A stretch of 10,386 bases of DNA from the NCBI GenBank assembly GCA_009781965.1, contig WQUS01000264.1, positions 1-10,386 on the forward strand, in the 5' to 3' direction. This document shows, piece after piece, positions 1 to 6,924 of this stretch. Below the pieces are notes generated by a model, which worked only from the letters and a program-made list of their open reading frames with translations, ran no database searches and was not told the DNA's origin. The position numbers and the translations under genes were made by a program. The stretch is from Bacillota bacterium. GTDB taxonomy: Bacteria; Bacillota; Desulfotomaculia; Desulfotomaculales; Desulfallaceae. Positions within the stretch are counted from its first letter, which is position 1, and each line of letters starts with the position of its first letter.

Positions 1-1
1 C

Positions 2-3000
2 GGCCACGGAGTGGGGCAGGTAAGCCGGGGGATTTTGTATCCTTTGCATGGCGGCGATTTTCTAACCGCGGCGGTGGCTGCTCATAGCCTGAAGTTAGGT
101 GATATCGAGCCGGTTACTCCCTTGGAAGGTCCTTTGGACGTACTGGCTCAGGTATTGATTTCTATGACCGCTGTGGAAACCTGGTCTGTGGACGAGCTTT
201 ATGCCTTTCTCAAAACCAGCTATCCCTACCGCAACCTGCCCCGGAAAAGCTATGATCTGCTGCTGGAAATGCTGGCGGGACGCTACGCGGATACCCGCTT
301 GCGGGAGCTGAGCCCCCGGATTGTATTGGACAAGCTGGAAGGCACGGTTAAAGCCCGTGACGGGGCGGCCCGTTTGGTATATCAGGGCGGCGGCACTATT
401 CCCGACCGGGGCTATTATGACTTGCGCTTGATGGACAGCAAGGCTAAGATCGGCGAGCTGGACGAGGAATTTGTCTGGGAGCGGAGCCTGGGCGAAACCT
501 TTATGCTGGGCTCCCGAATCTGGCGTATTATGTTGGTTACCCATAATGACGTGGAAGTGGTCCCCGGCGATCGGACCGTCAATATTATCCCTTTCTGGCG
601 GTCGGAAGAACAAAACCGGGATTTTTACTATGCCGAAAAAATAGGTCTCTTTTTAGCAGCCGCCCAGGAGCACCATCTGGCCCCGGAGTGGTTCGCCGGG
701 CAGCCGGCTTTTATCGATTGGTCGGCGGACGCCTTGCGGCAGCTGATTGAATTTCTCAAGCGGCAGCAGGAGGAGACGGGCCAGCCTTTACCCCATCGGC
801 ATCATATTTTAATTGAACATTTCACCGATCCCCTGAACACAGCTGACAGCAAGCAGGTGATTGTGCATACCCTGTGGGGCGGCCGGGTGAACCGCCCTTG
901 GGCCATGGCTCTGGCCGCTGCTTGGGAGCGCAAGTTCGGCTATCCCCTGGAGACTTATGTCAGTAACAATTGCGTTCTGTTTATGTTGCCCCACAGTTTT
1001 GCCAGCCGGGATTTATTCTCCCTGGTAGCACCGCAAAATCTGGAGAGCCTTTTGCGGGGTAAATTGGAAAGCTCCGGTTTCTTCGGCGCTAAATTTCGGG
1101 AGAACGCGGGGCGGGCTTTGCTGCTGCCCAAGGCTAGTTTCAAAAAGCGCATGCCCCTGTGGCTTAACCGTCTGCGGGCGAAAAAACTAATGGCGGCGGT
1201 TACTCCTTACGCCGATTTCCCCATTATGCTGGAGACCTGGCGCACCTGTTTAAAGGATGAATTTGATTTGGAGACGGTCAGTATGTTGCTGGACGAAATC
1301 AACGACGGCCGGATCCGAATCAGCGAGGCGGTTACCCACCGGCCTTCACCCTTTGCCGCTGATGTGGTTTGGCGCCGCACCAATAAGTACATGTATGAAG
1401 ATGACACCCCTTTTGAGGAACAGCAGTCCGGGTTGAGCAAGGAGTTGCTGCAAGAGCTGGTTTATACGCCTCATTTACGGCCTGCCATCCCGCTCTCTTT
1501 GGTGCGGGAGTTGGACGGCAAGCTCAAACGGACGGCCCCCGGTTACGCCCCTGCTGACGGGGAAGAACTGCTGCTCTGGCTCAAGGAACGGTTGTTTATT
1601 CCCGCCGCGGAAGCGGAGGAGCTTTGGGCTGCCATGGAGCGGGACTGGCGGCAAGAGGGGCAAGACGGGGATAAGCCGGACCGGAAGCAGCTTGAGCTTT
1701 CTCTGGCCGGGCAAGCGGCTTGGCTGCACCTGCCCGGGGCGGAACAGCCTGGCTTGTGCGCCCTGGAGATTCTGCCCCGGATCGCCGCTGTTTGGGAGAT
1801 GGACTTCTCCCAGCTTGACCTGCGACCGCTGGCTACGACCCTGGAAGCAGGGAAGCAGCTGGCTGCCGGACTGGCCAAGGCCGCTGCTATTGGGGAGCGG
1901 GAGGGGGCGGGTGACTCCCTACGACCCGGAGCGCAAAACCGCCAGTATTATGCTGCCCTTGGGGAGCGGGAGGGGGCGGGTGACTCCGGGGCGTTAGAGA
2001 GCGACACTGCTCTTTTTGTGCACCAGTGGCTGACCTATTACGGCCCCGTGCCCCGGGATTTTGTCCAGCGGCGTTTGGGCTTGCTGGCGGAGACCTGCGG
2101 GTTGGCCCTGGCCACCTTGCTGGAAGAGGAAGATATCGTCGCTGATGTGCTCACCCAGGGCAGCGCCGAAACGGAGATTTGTGATCGGGAAAACCTGGAG
2201 CGTTTGCTGCTGATGGTCCGGCGGGCCAGCCGGCCGGTATTTAAGGCTTTGCCGGCGGCTCAGCTGCCCTTGTTTTTGGCTGCTTACCAGGGGTTGGTGG
2301 ACAAGGGCTTAAATTTGGAGGATCTGCAAGTACGCCTGGAGCAGTTATTTGGCTATATTGGTCCGGCCGGACTGTGGGAGGAGGCCGTTTTGCCTGCCCG
2401 GATGGAGCCTTATTATAGTAGTTGGCTGGATAGCTTGCTGCAGACCAGTGACCTGATTTGGTTCGGCTGGGGCCGGAAGCGGACCGGTTTTTGCTTGGCC
2501 GAGGATTGGGAGCTGTTTCAGCCGGAAGGGGAAAGCCCGGGCGAGGCAGGTAAACCAAACGGGGCAAGTAAGGTAAGTGCAGCAGTTAAAGCAAGTAAGG
2601 CAGAGAAAGCGAGTAAAACAACCCAAGTAAGTGTGGCAAGTAAGGTAAATAAAATAGGTAAAGCAAGTGAAGCAGACGAAACGGGAGCCGCGGGTATGGC
2701 GGGCAAAGCAAGTGGAGCCAGCGAAGCGGGAGCAGCGACTATGGCGGACGAAGCAAGTGAAATAGGTAAATCGGTCTGGTCGGATACCACTAGGCTTGAT
2801 GCGAAGACGGCGGGCGAAGCAAGTGAAGCCAGCGGAGCTGGAGCAGCGAGTATAGCAGGCAAAGCAAGTGGAACCGTCGGGGTTGCTGGGGCCCGGGCTC
2901 TTTTCCCGGATCCCTGGGGTAAATATGATTTCTTTGCTCTGAGCCGGCATACCGGTTTGCCCAGCGATATTTTAACCGATCGTTTATGGGCACATGTATG

Positions 3001-3793
3001 GCTGGGTCAGGTGACCAATGATAGTTTTGCCGTGTTGCGCAAGGGTATCCAAACCAAATTTACCCCTTTTCAAACCGAAGAGCGGCGCGGCTTCAATCGC
3101 CGTACAGGCTACAACCGCTGGTCCGCATCCCGTCCCCTGCAGGGCAACTGGCGTCTCTTGCCGGAACGGGAAGAGCGCGATCCTGTGGACCGGGAGGAGT
3201 TGAACAAGGACCGGATCCGTCAGCTTTTTGCCCGTTACGGCGTCCTTTTCCGGGAACTGCTGCAGCATGAGCTGCCGGACATGCAGTGGCGGCGGATTTT
3301 TCGTTCCCTGCGTCTGATGGAGTTTGCCGGAGAAATTTATGCCGGACATTTTTTCGAGCAAATCACCGGGCTGCAGTTTATCTCCCGGGAAGCCTACCGT
3401 TTTCTAAGCCGGGGATTGAACGAGGACGGTATCTATTGGCTGAACGCGGTTGATCCGGCGTCGCCCTGCGGGCTCAAGCTGCCCGGTCTGGATTCGGATC
3501 TGCCTGCCCGCCTGCCTACTAATTACATCGTATTGCACGGCGCCAGGCTCAAAGTAGTGGCCAAACGCAACGGCAAAGAACTGCTCATTAAAGCCGAGCC
3601 GGATGATCCGGCTTTACCGGAGTATTTTGCTTTTTGTAAAACCCTGTTAACCCGTGACTTCAATCCGCTGAAAAAGATCGTTGTGGAAACAGTCAACAAC
3701 CGGCCGGTTTGGGAAGGCCCTTATAAAAAAGCATTGCTGGAGATTGGTTTTACCGTGGAGTATAAAAGTCTGGCGCTGAGACGGCAGTATTAG
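2..3793 (+). CDS. lhr: Lhr-family ATP-dependent helicase, C-terminal part (5' end outside window)
   Basis: Lhr proteins are large superfamily 2 helicases that translocate 3'-5' on single-stranded DNA and are linked to DNA repair. The frame is open to the left edge. Codons at 2-31 read GHGVGQVSRG, matching the end of Lhr helicase motif VI (QRxGRAGHxVGxVSRG), so the RecA-like ATPase domains lie upstream and the GTG at 11 is not the start. Next comes the DEAD-associated/winged-helix part (GPLDVLAQ near nt 128-151, then the HILIEHF and VNRPWAMALAA segments). The long Lhr C-terminal region follows, with the typical GLWEEAVLPAR segment near nt 2368-2400 and a domain ending at 3793. About 1,260 residues are visible, so the whole protein probably exceeds 1,600, longer than the usual 1,400-1,550. 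Two non-conserved insertions account for part of this (nt 1883-1990 and about 2540-2885). No frameshift is seen. The family call is firm; substrate and role here are inferred. Confidence 0.9.
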   Translation, partial: GHGVGQVSRGILYPLHGGDFLTAAVAAHSLKLGDIEPVTPLEGPLDVLAQVLISMTAVETWSVDELYAFLKTSYPYRNLPRKSYDLLLEMLAGRYADTRLRELSPRIVLDKLEGTVKARDGAARLVYQGGGTIPDRGYYDLRLMDSKAKIGELDEEFVWERSLGETFMLGSRIWRIMLVTHNDVEVVPGDRTVNIIPFWRSEEQNRDFYYAEKIGLFLAAAQEHHLAPEWFAGQPAFIDWSADALRQLIEFLKRQQEETGQPLPHRHHILIEHFTDPLNTADSKQVIVHTLWGGRVNRPWAMALAAAWERKFGYPLETYVSNNCVLFMLPHSFASRDLFSLVAPQNLESLLRGKLESSGFFGAKFRENAGRALLLPKASFKKRMPLWLNRLRAKKLMAAVTPYADFPIMLETWRTCLKDEFDLETVSMLLDEINDGRIRISEAVTHRPSPFAADVVWRRTNKYMYEDDTPFEEQQSGLSKELLQELVYTPHLRPAIPLSLVRELDGKLKRTAPGYAPADGEELLLWLKERLFIPAAEAEELWAAMERDWRQEGQDGDKPDRKQLELSLAGQAAWLHLPGAEQPGLCALEILPRIAAVWEMDFSQLDLRPLATTLEAGKQLAAGLAKAAAIGEREGAGDSLRPGAQNRQYYAALGEREGAGDSGALESDTALFVHQWLTYYGPVPRDFVQRRLGLLAETCGLALATLLEEEDIVADVLTQGSAETEICDRENLERLLLMVRRASRPVFKALPAAQLPLFLAAYQGLVDKGLNLEDLQVRLEQLFGYIGPAGLWEEAVLPARMEPYYSSWLDSLLQTSDLIWFGWGRKRTGFCLAEDWELFQPEGESPGEAGKPNGASKVSAAVKASKAEKASKTTQVSVASKVNKIGKASEADETGAAGMAGKASGASEAGAATMADEASEIGKSVWSDTTRLDAKTAGEASEASGAGAASIAGKASGTVGVAGARALFPDPWGKYDFFALSRHTGLPSDILTDRLWAHVWLGQVTNDSFAVLRKGIQTKFTPFQTEERRGFNRRTGYNRWSASRPLQGNWRLLPEREERDPVDREELNKDRIRQLFARYGVLFRELLQHELPDMQWRRIFRSLRLMEFAGEIYAGHFFEQITGLQFISREAYRFLSRGLNEDGIYWLNAVDPASPCGLKLPGLDSDLPARLPTNYIVLHGARLKVVAKRNGKELLIKAEPDDPALPEYFAFCKTLLTRDFNPLKKIVVETVNNRPVWEGPYKKALLEIGFTVEYKSLALRRQY
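1890..1987 (+). repeat. 29-bp exact direct repeat inside lhr (69-bp period)
   Basis: Positions 1890-1918 and 1959-1987 are identical over 29 bases. The match extends leftward to 1883/1952 with two mismatches. The offset is 69 bp (23 codons), so the reading frame is kept and the peptide GEREGAGDS appears twice, separated by 14 residues. The unit is very G-rich on the plus strand and lies between conserved Lhr blocks. This suggests a small repeat element or partial tandem duplication tolerated in a loop. Confidence 0.85.
2540..2885 (+). repeat. Degenerate in-frame repeats encoding a Lys/Ala/Ser/Gly-rich linker in Lhr
   Basis: About 115 codons consist of degenerate copies of a G-K-A-S-E-A-like unit (DNA core AAGCAAGTGAAGC). 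A longer imperfect duplication pairs 2706-2745 with 2817-2856 at an offset of 111 bp (37 codons). The encoded stretch lacks hydrophobic residues, apart from a short VWSD segment, and is probably disordered. It sits between the WFGWGRKR block and the FFALSRHTGLP block, both conserved-looking, so it acts as an inter-domain linker. Repeat slippage is the likely origin. Confidence 0.85.
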
Positions 3794-3850
3794 ATTACCT
3801 TTGAAAACAATAACTGATTTGTTATCCAAACTTTATTTCTATAGTATTTC

Positions 3851-4141
3851 TTATATTCGGATTACTTTTTGTGCTATTTTCCCTATCAGCGGAATTGAGC
3901 GTTTTTTATCTTTAATAATCTGAAGCATTGCGTATAACGAATAAAATAGAATTATAATTTCTGAAATGATTATGAACAACAACAATGGGACAAGCCATCC
4001 AAGAAACAAGTCAGGGGAATCACCGGTTGTACTGCAATAAATAGTTACTATGGCGGCAAAAACAAAAATAACTATAATTAGATACAATGCCATTCCTGCA
4101 ATAACAATGAGCCAGTAAAACAAAATAGACTTAAATTTCAT
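3851..4141 (-). CDS. Small two-helix membrane protein, unknown function
   Basis: I do not recognise this 96-residue protein. Two hydrophobic segments are clear: about residues 7-36 and 47-73, joined by a short loop containing CSTTGDSPD. A basic C-terminal tail follows (KDKKRSIPLIGKIAQKVIRI), presumably cytoplasmic. The ATG at 4139-4141 is preceded on the minus strand by a GAAGGGG Shine-Dalgarno with about 10 nt spacing, which supports translation. It is the last gene of a minus-strand group (kptA-like, nucleotidyltransferase, this gene) and converges on lhr with a 57-bp gap. The gap to the upstream nucleotidyltransferase is 96 bp, AT-rich with short direct repeats, so it may have its own promoter. 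A small membrane or immunity-type protein is possible, but nothing in the sequence proves it. Confidence 0.6.
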   Translation of the reverse strand: MKFKSILFYWLIVIAGMALYLIIVIFVFAAIVTIYCSTTGDSPDLFLGWLVPLLLFIIISEIIILFYSLYAMLQIIKDKKRSIPLIGKIAQKVIRI

Positions 4142-4237
4142 TTTATTTTACCCCTTCTTTATATATTTTCTTTATATGTTTGGTATCAGGTATCAGTATC
4201 TGTTGATTGAAAAATACCTATAATATCACAGTATTCA

Positions 4238-4732
4238 TTATCCGTAGTGTGGCGGCATCGGAAGTTTGAATGTCTTACAAAGCAAAAACACGTCGTGAAT
4301 ATCCTTTTCAGTAATAGCGTATCCCTGATGGTATTCAAGCTGCGCTTCTGCGGTCAGGCAGCAAACTTTAACATCACCGATCATACCGGTGCCGTTCAGT
4401 ATAGCAGCAGGATAGCTTTCTCCGTCATAATAAATGTTTCCGGCTTCGCCGAACTCGAACAAATGCAGGTCAATGATATGTCCGTGTGAATCCTGCCAAA
4501 CAGTGTGGTTAGCAGTGGAATAGTCCATTTTAGTTTCCCGGTAACCCTTTGAGACCATCATTTGTGTAAACGCCGCGCTGTTGATCTTTTTGATGAAAAT
4601 ATCAATATCGTTGTGTGACCGGGTCTGATGGCCGATAAGCGCGTCAACGCCCCAGCCGCCGTCAATCCATACATCAATGCCGATGCTCTTAATCGTTTTC
4701 AGCAAACCAACCACGTCTTGCTCGTTCATCAT
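4238..4732 (-). CDS. Lincosamide/aminoglycoside-type nucleotidyltransferase (Lnu-like)
   Basis: This 164-residue protein matches the single-domain Lnu/LinA nucleotidyltransferases (about 160-165 residues), which inactivate lincosamides by adding a nucleotide; related proteins modify aminoglycosides. The active-site signature is near the N terminus: WIDGGWGVDALIG at about residues 22-34, then the metal-binding DxD in HNDIDIFI at about 40-47. A further acidic segment, HIIDLHLFEF, lies near 84-93, and the typical C-terminal block EAQLEYHQGY near 128-137. All residues expected for catalysis are present. The ATG at 4730-4732 has a perfect AGGAGG (complement of 4741-4746) 8 nt upstream; a second ATG follows at once. 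It lies 42 bp downstream of the kptA-like ORF on the same strand, so cotranscription is plausible. Real substrate and resistance phenotype are unproven, since many chromosomal members of this family are uncharacterised. Confidence 0.82.
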   Translation of the reverse strand: MMNEQDVVGLLKTIKSIGIDVWIDGGWGVDALIGHQTRSHNDIDIFIKKINSAAFTQMMVSKGYRETKMDYSTANHTVWQDSHGHIIDLHLFEFGEAGNIYYDGESYPAAILNGTGMIGDVKVCCLTAEAQLEYHQGYAITEKDIHDVFLLCKTFKLPMPPHYG

Positions 4733-4774
4733 AGATTAACCCTCCTGATTAACTGTGTACCAGCGCCGAATTTT

Positions 4775-5185
4775 TCAGGGAGCGTCTACTGCCAAAAAAT
4801 CCGGAGAAACATACTTCGTAAGCCAGACTCCATTTTCGGCTTGATAAAATTTTAATCCCTGTTCAAGCATGGCCGAAGTATCTATTTGCAAGATAACCGG
4901 GGCGCCATAACGCTTCCCGACAGAAATTGCCGTTTGTCTGTCCGCTGATAAATGTACATCTTCTGAAATTGCGTAACGCTTCTTATCATTTTCGGCCACA
5001 ATTTTTTGGATCAGCGCAAGATCAATATTTTCCCCGGCGCGACGCGAGCCTTTAATCAACGCCTCAATCTCAGCCCAACCATCACTGTCAAGGTTCAAGC
5101 CAATCGCTTCGGGACGATGACGTAAGACATAACTTAAGAATTTGCTGACTCTGATATCGTTTTTGTTCAAATCTGCTGAACACAA
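4775..5185 (-). CDS. kptA: KptA/Tpt1-like RNA 2'-phosphotransferase with internal deletion, probably inactive
   Basis: KptA/Tpt1 removes a 2'-phosphate from RNA using NAD+, giving ADP-ribose 1''-2'' cyclic phosphate. The N-terminal half is clear (VSKFLSYVLRHRPEAIGL, with the RH pair of the active site, then ENDKKRYAISED). The end is clear too (VHLSADRQTA, GKRYGAPVIL, FYQAENGVWLT). Compared with the roughly 180-residue family (recalled E. coli KptA, 184), ED is joined directly to VHLS. About 50 residues are missing, including the RxxQGHS motif with an active-site arginine and the LYHGT NAD-binding motif. The reading frame is preserved across the gap. The start is unclear: the first in-frame option after a stop is TTG 5183-5185, directly abutting AAAGG; a second TTG (5168-5170) lies 15 nt after it. 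No ATG serves. The loss of core residues and the poor start argue for a decayed gene or an assembly error. Confidence 0.8.
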   Translation of the reverse strand: MCSADLNKNDIRVSKFLSYVLRHRPEAIGLNLDSDGWAEIEALIKGSRRAGENIDLALIQKIVAENDKKRYAISEDVHLSADRQTAISVGKRYGAPVILQIDTSAMLEQGLKFYQAENGVWLTKYVSPDFLAVDAP

Positions 5186-5231
5186 CCTTTCTTTTGAGTC
5201 TCAAAATTCACTAAGTTTAGATAGCGTTTTA

Positions 5232-5325
5232 TATACCGGCCTATGGTATATTTTAGCACAGGTATAAGGCAACGGCAGTTACTTTTTTGTATATACAAAA
5301 GACTTGGTATATTTTGTTGTATAAT
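5232..5325. promoter_or_regulatory. Divergent intergenic region: inverted repeats and a -10 box
   Basis: The 181-bp gap between the kptA-like ORF and the CHAP gene holds several signals. TATACC (5232-5237) and GGTATA (5245-5250) form an inverted repeat with a 7-nt spacer. The 16-bp sequence TTTTGTATATACAAAA (5285-5300) is a perfect palindrome. TGGTATATTTT occurs twice (5244-5254 and 5305-5315). A consensus TATAAT stands at 5320-5325, with its -35 region just right of or overlapping the palindrome and no good -35 hexamer. It would start transcription about 35 nt before the CHAP ATG. On the other strand TTGCCT-16-TATACC is a weak promoter candidate for kptA. The palindrome is a plausible repressor or activator operator; no regulator is identified. 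Confidence 0.5.
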
Positions 5326-5366
5326 GTTACCATAATTATCTGTTGTTCAGAAAAGAGGCGCAGAGG

Positions 5367-5778
5367 ATGAGGAAGGACAGATCTGATTATCGCTTTGCAC
5401 AGACAAAGCGCAGAAGAAAACCCTGGCTGATAGTATTGGCTATTATTGGCTTATGCATCACACTACTGTTAGTATTATATTTTCATGATACTCGCCGGAG
5501 TGATCTCCAGATCGGCAAGGAACTCGACAGTTACAAAGGGGTTGCGGTATACTATAACGGAATCAACGGCTCGCAATCGCACGGGAAAAGTTACAGCGAC
5601 TCTGGTTATTATTACGGGTACAAATGGCAATGTGTCGAATATATTAAACGGTTATGTGGAGGTAATTCAACAAAACGTGTTCGGTAAAACCCGTGACCGA
5701 TTCCCTTTGCGGATAGAAAACGGCCATTACTACATAGGCGTCACAAGCAAACCGGCCGGCTGGCTTAGACTCGAATAG
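5367..5778 (+). pseudogene. CHAP-domain (peptidoglycan amidase/endopeptidase) gene, internally deleted and frameshifted
   Basis: CHAP enzymes cut peptidoglycan peptides with a Cys-His pair. The ATG at 5367 has AGAGG 8 nt upstream. The first part encodes a basic N terminus, a membrane anchor (about residues 19-38) and the front of a CHAP domain: IGKELDSYKGVAVYYNG and GYKWQCVEYIKR, with the catalytic Cys in QCVE. At about 5649-5653 the similarity jumps to the +1 frame. There it continues as GYVEVIQQNVFGKTRDRFPL and ends PAGWLRLE at a TAG (5776-5778), the normal C-terminal end of this family. Roughly 60-80 residues between the two parts are absent, including the GHVA-type catalytic His. The original frame stops at 5687. 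Read singly, the two pieces look like two short ORFs; together they are one gene with a deletion. The product cannot be active. Confidence 0.75.
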
Positions 5779-5845
5779 TTTTGTTGTATGGGGCGGTATG
5801 ATTTGGTACAGTAAAAGCAGACCATGCAAGAGGAGAATTCAACTG

Positions 5846-6694
5846 TTGAATGAGCGGAACGGAAGTTATTTAACTGACAATATCGACAAGATACATACCA
5901 CCCCAATGGGCGCGGAGCGAATCAAGCGTCATCTAAACCTGCAAATAGATGACGTTGTTGCGTGGTGCAAAGAATTTGTCGCCGGAGCGGACGTTATCAC
6001 CAGCCGGGGGAAGAACTGGTATGCCTACGGAAGGGGCGTAGTTTTAACCATAAACGCGCATAGCTTCACAGTGATTACGGCGCACCTGGACAAAGCAAAA
6101 ATATGTACTACGCGTACTATGAGCCCATCGAGCCATGAACCCTTTCCGGAACGCCCCCAAAAGTTAGCTGCTATAGGTTGCTGCGGGATAGACTGCGGCT
6201 TATGCCCGAGGTTTCACACCGTGGGCAGTTCAAGATGTCCCGGCTGCGGGGGAGAGGGTTTTGAGAAGCTGCACCCATCCTGCTCCTTTAAGACCTGCTG
6301 CGCGGATAAGCATAGGTTGGAGGTTTGCGGTCAGTGCGGGGAGTACCCCTGTCCCAAATATGCGGACAGGGAAAAAATTGAACGGGATTCCTTTGTTACC
6401 CATAAGCGGATGTTCCACAATCTCGAACAAATTAAAAACCACGGCACTGACAGTTTTATAGCTCAACAAAAAATCCGCGTCGCCGTTCTCCAAGATCTGC
6501 TTGCGCATTACGACGACGGACGGAGCAAGGGTTTTTATTGTTTAGCCGCCGCGTTGCTCCCACCGGAGCAGCTAAAAGCCGCGATGACTGAGGCGGCGAA
6601 TGAGGACGACAGAAAGAAAAAGGCGCAAAGATTAAGAGCGTCACTACAGAAATGCGCCGCATCGGCGGGCATGAAGCTGTCATTGAGCAAATGA
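5846..6694 (+). CDS. DUF3781-DUF3795 fusion protein, unknown function
   Basis: The first about 75 residues match DUF3781 (DNIDKIHTTPMGAERIKRHL, DDVVAWCKEF, RGKNWYAYG, INAHSFTVITAH), normally a free-standing small protein. From about nt 6119 the frame continues into a DUF3795-type cysteine-rich protein: FPERPQKLAAIGCCGIDCGLCPRF, SRCPGCGGEGF, HPSCSFKTCC, EVCGQCGEYPCPKY, then a helical part with DSFVTHKRMF and DDGRSKGFYC. The clustered cysteine pairs suggest metal binding. Neither domain has an assigned function that I know. I choose TTG 5846 because AGAGGAG (5829-5835) lies 10 nt upstream and homology begins right after. The frame is also open to an ATG at 5798, which has no convincing site. 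The DUF3795 part has its own ATG at 6119 but no ribosome binding site before it, so it depends on the fusion. Family members normally start near that ATG, so the join may come from a deletion removing a stop and spacer. Confidence 0.72.
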   Translation: MNERNGSYLTDNIDKIHTTPMGAERIKRHLNLQIDDVVAWCKEFVAGADVITSRGKNWYAYGRGVVLTINAHSFTVITAHLDKAKICTTRTMSPSSHEPFPERPQKLAAIGCCGIDCGLCPRFHTVGSSRCPGCGGEGFEKLHPSCSFKTCCADKHRLEVCGQCGEYPCPKYADREKIERDSFVTHKRMFHNLEQIKNHGTDSFIAQQKIRVAVLQDLLAHYDDGRSKGFYCLAAALLPPEQLKAAMTEAANEDDRKKKAQRLRASLQKCAASAGMKLSLSK

Positions 6695-6777
6695 TCATTA
6701 CTCCAGCTTATCCGTTCGGAAAATCTTAGTTGTTTTGCGTACCGCTCAATGCTGAATAGTAACGGAACAGCAACATT

Positions 6778-6828
6778 ACGTTGCATAAAATGTTTATTTA
6801 CATGCAAAAGACGTTGCATTTTATGTTT
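6778..6828 (+). promoter_or_regulatory. Two near-identical 18-bp elements upstream of deoC (candidate operators)
   Basis: ACGTTGCATAAAATGTTT (6778-6795) and ACGTTGCATTTTATGTTT (6811-6828) differ only in the central three bases, which are inverted between copies. They are 33 bp apart, about three helical turns. Because CATAAAATG and CATTTTATG are reverse complements, the pair can also form a hairpin. The rest of the 230-bp gap (6695-6924) contains no gene that I can support. The elements lie about 100-150 bp before the deoC start. Tandem sites on one helix face suggest a transcription factor operator (a DeoR/CggR-like factor would fit deoC), but this is inference. Confidence 0.4.
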
Positions 6829-6924
6829 TGTGCTGCTAATGCCCGCTTGTGCGAACATTGCATACGCCAATTTTCTGTTTGGCTGTTGATACAGTTATTT
6901 ACGGTTGCATTGGAGGGGAATGAT

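Noticed and set aside
11..13. GTG as the start of the Lhr gene
   Set aside because: The frame is open to the left edge and the preceding codons GHG fit Lhr motif VI, so the gene begins outside the window.
95..613. 172-aa minus-strand ORF opposite lhr
   Set aside because: It is antisense to a well conserved Lhr segment and has no motif of its own.
1890..1987. CRISPR-like repeat-spacer unit
   Set aside because: There are only two copies, in coding frame inside lhr, with no further repeats or cas genes.
2345..2950. Minus-strand ORFs opposite the Lhr linker (up to 201 aa)
   Set aside because: They are products of the repeat composition on the opposite strand: low-complexity Cys/Phe/Thr or Leu/Ala peptides with no family resemblance.
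3794..3850. Intrinsic terminator after lhr
   Set aside because: Only a 5-bp AT stem (ATAAC/GTTAT) without a proper T run follows the stop.
5343..5366. TTG at 5343 as the CHAP start
   Set aside because: The ATG at 5367 has AGAGG at 8 nt spacing; the TTG lacks an upstream site.
6781..6924. N-terminal extension of deoC to 6781
   Set aside because: DeoC homology begins just after ATG 6925, which has GGAGGGG at 6 nt; the extension is Cys/Phe/Met-rich and overlaps the paired 18-bp elements.
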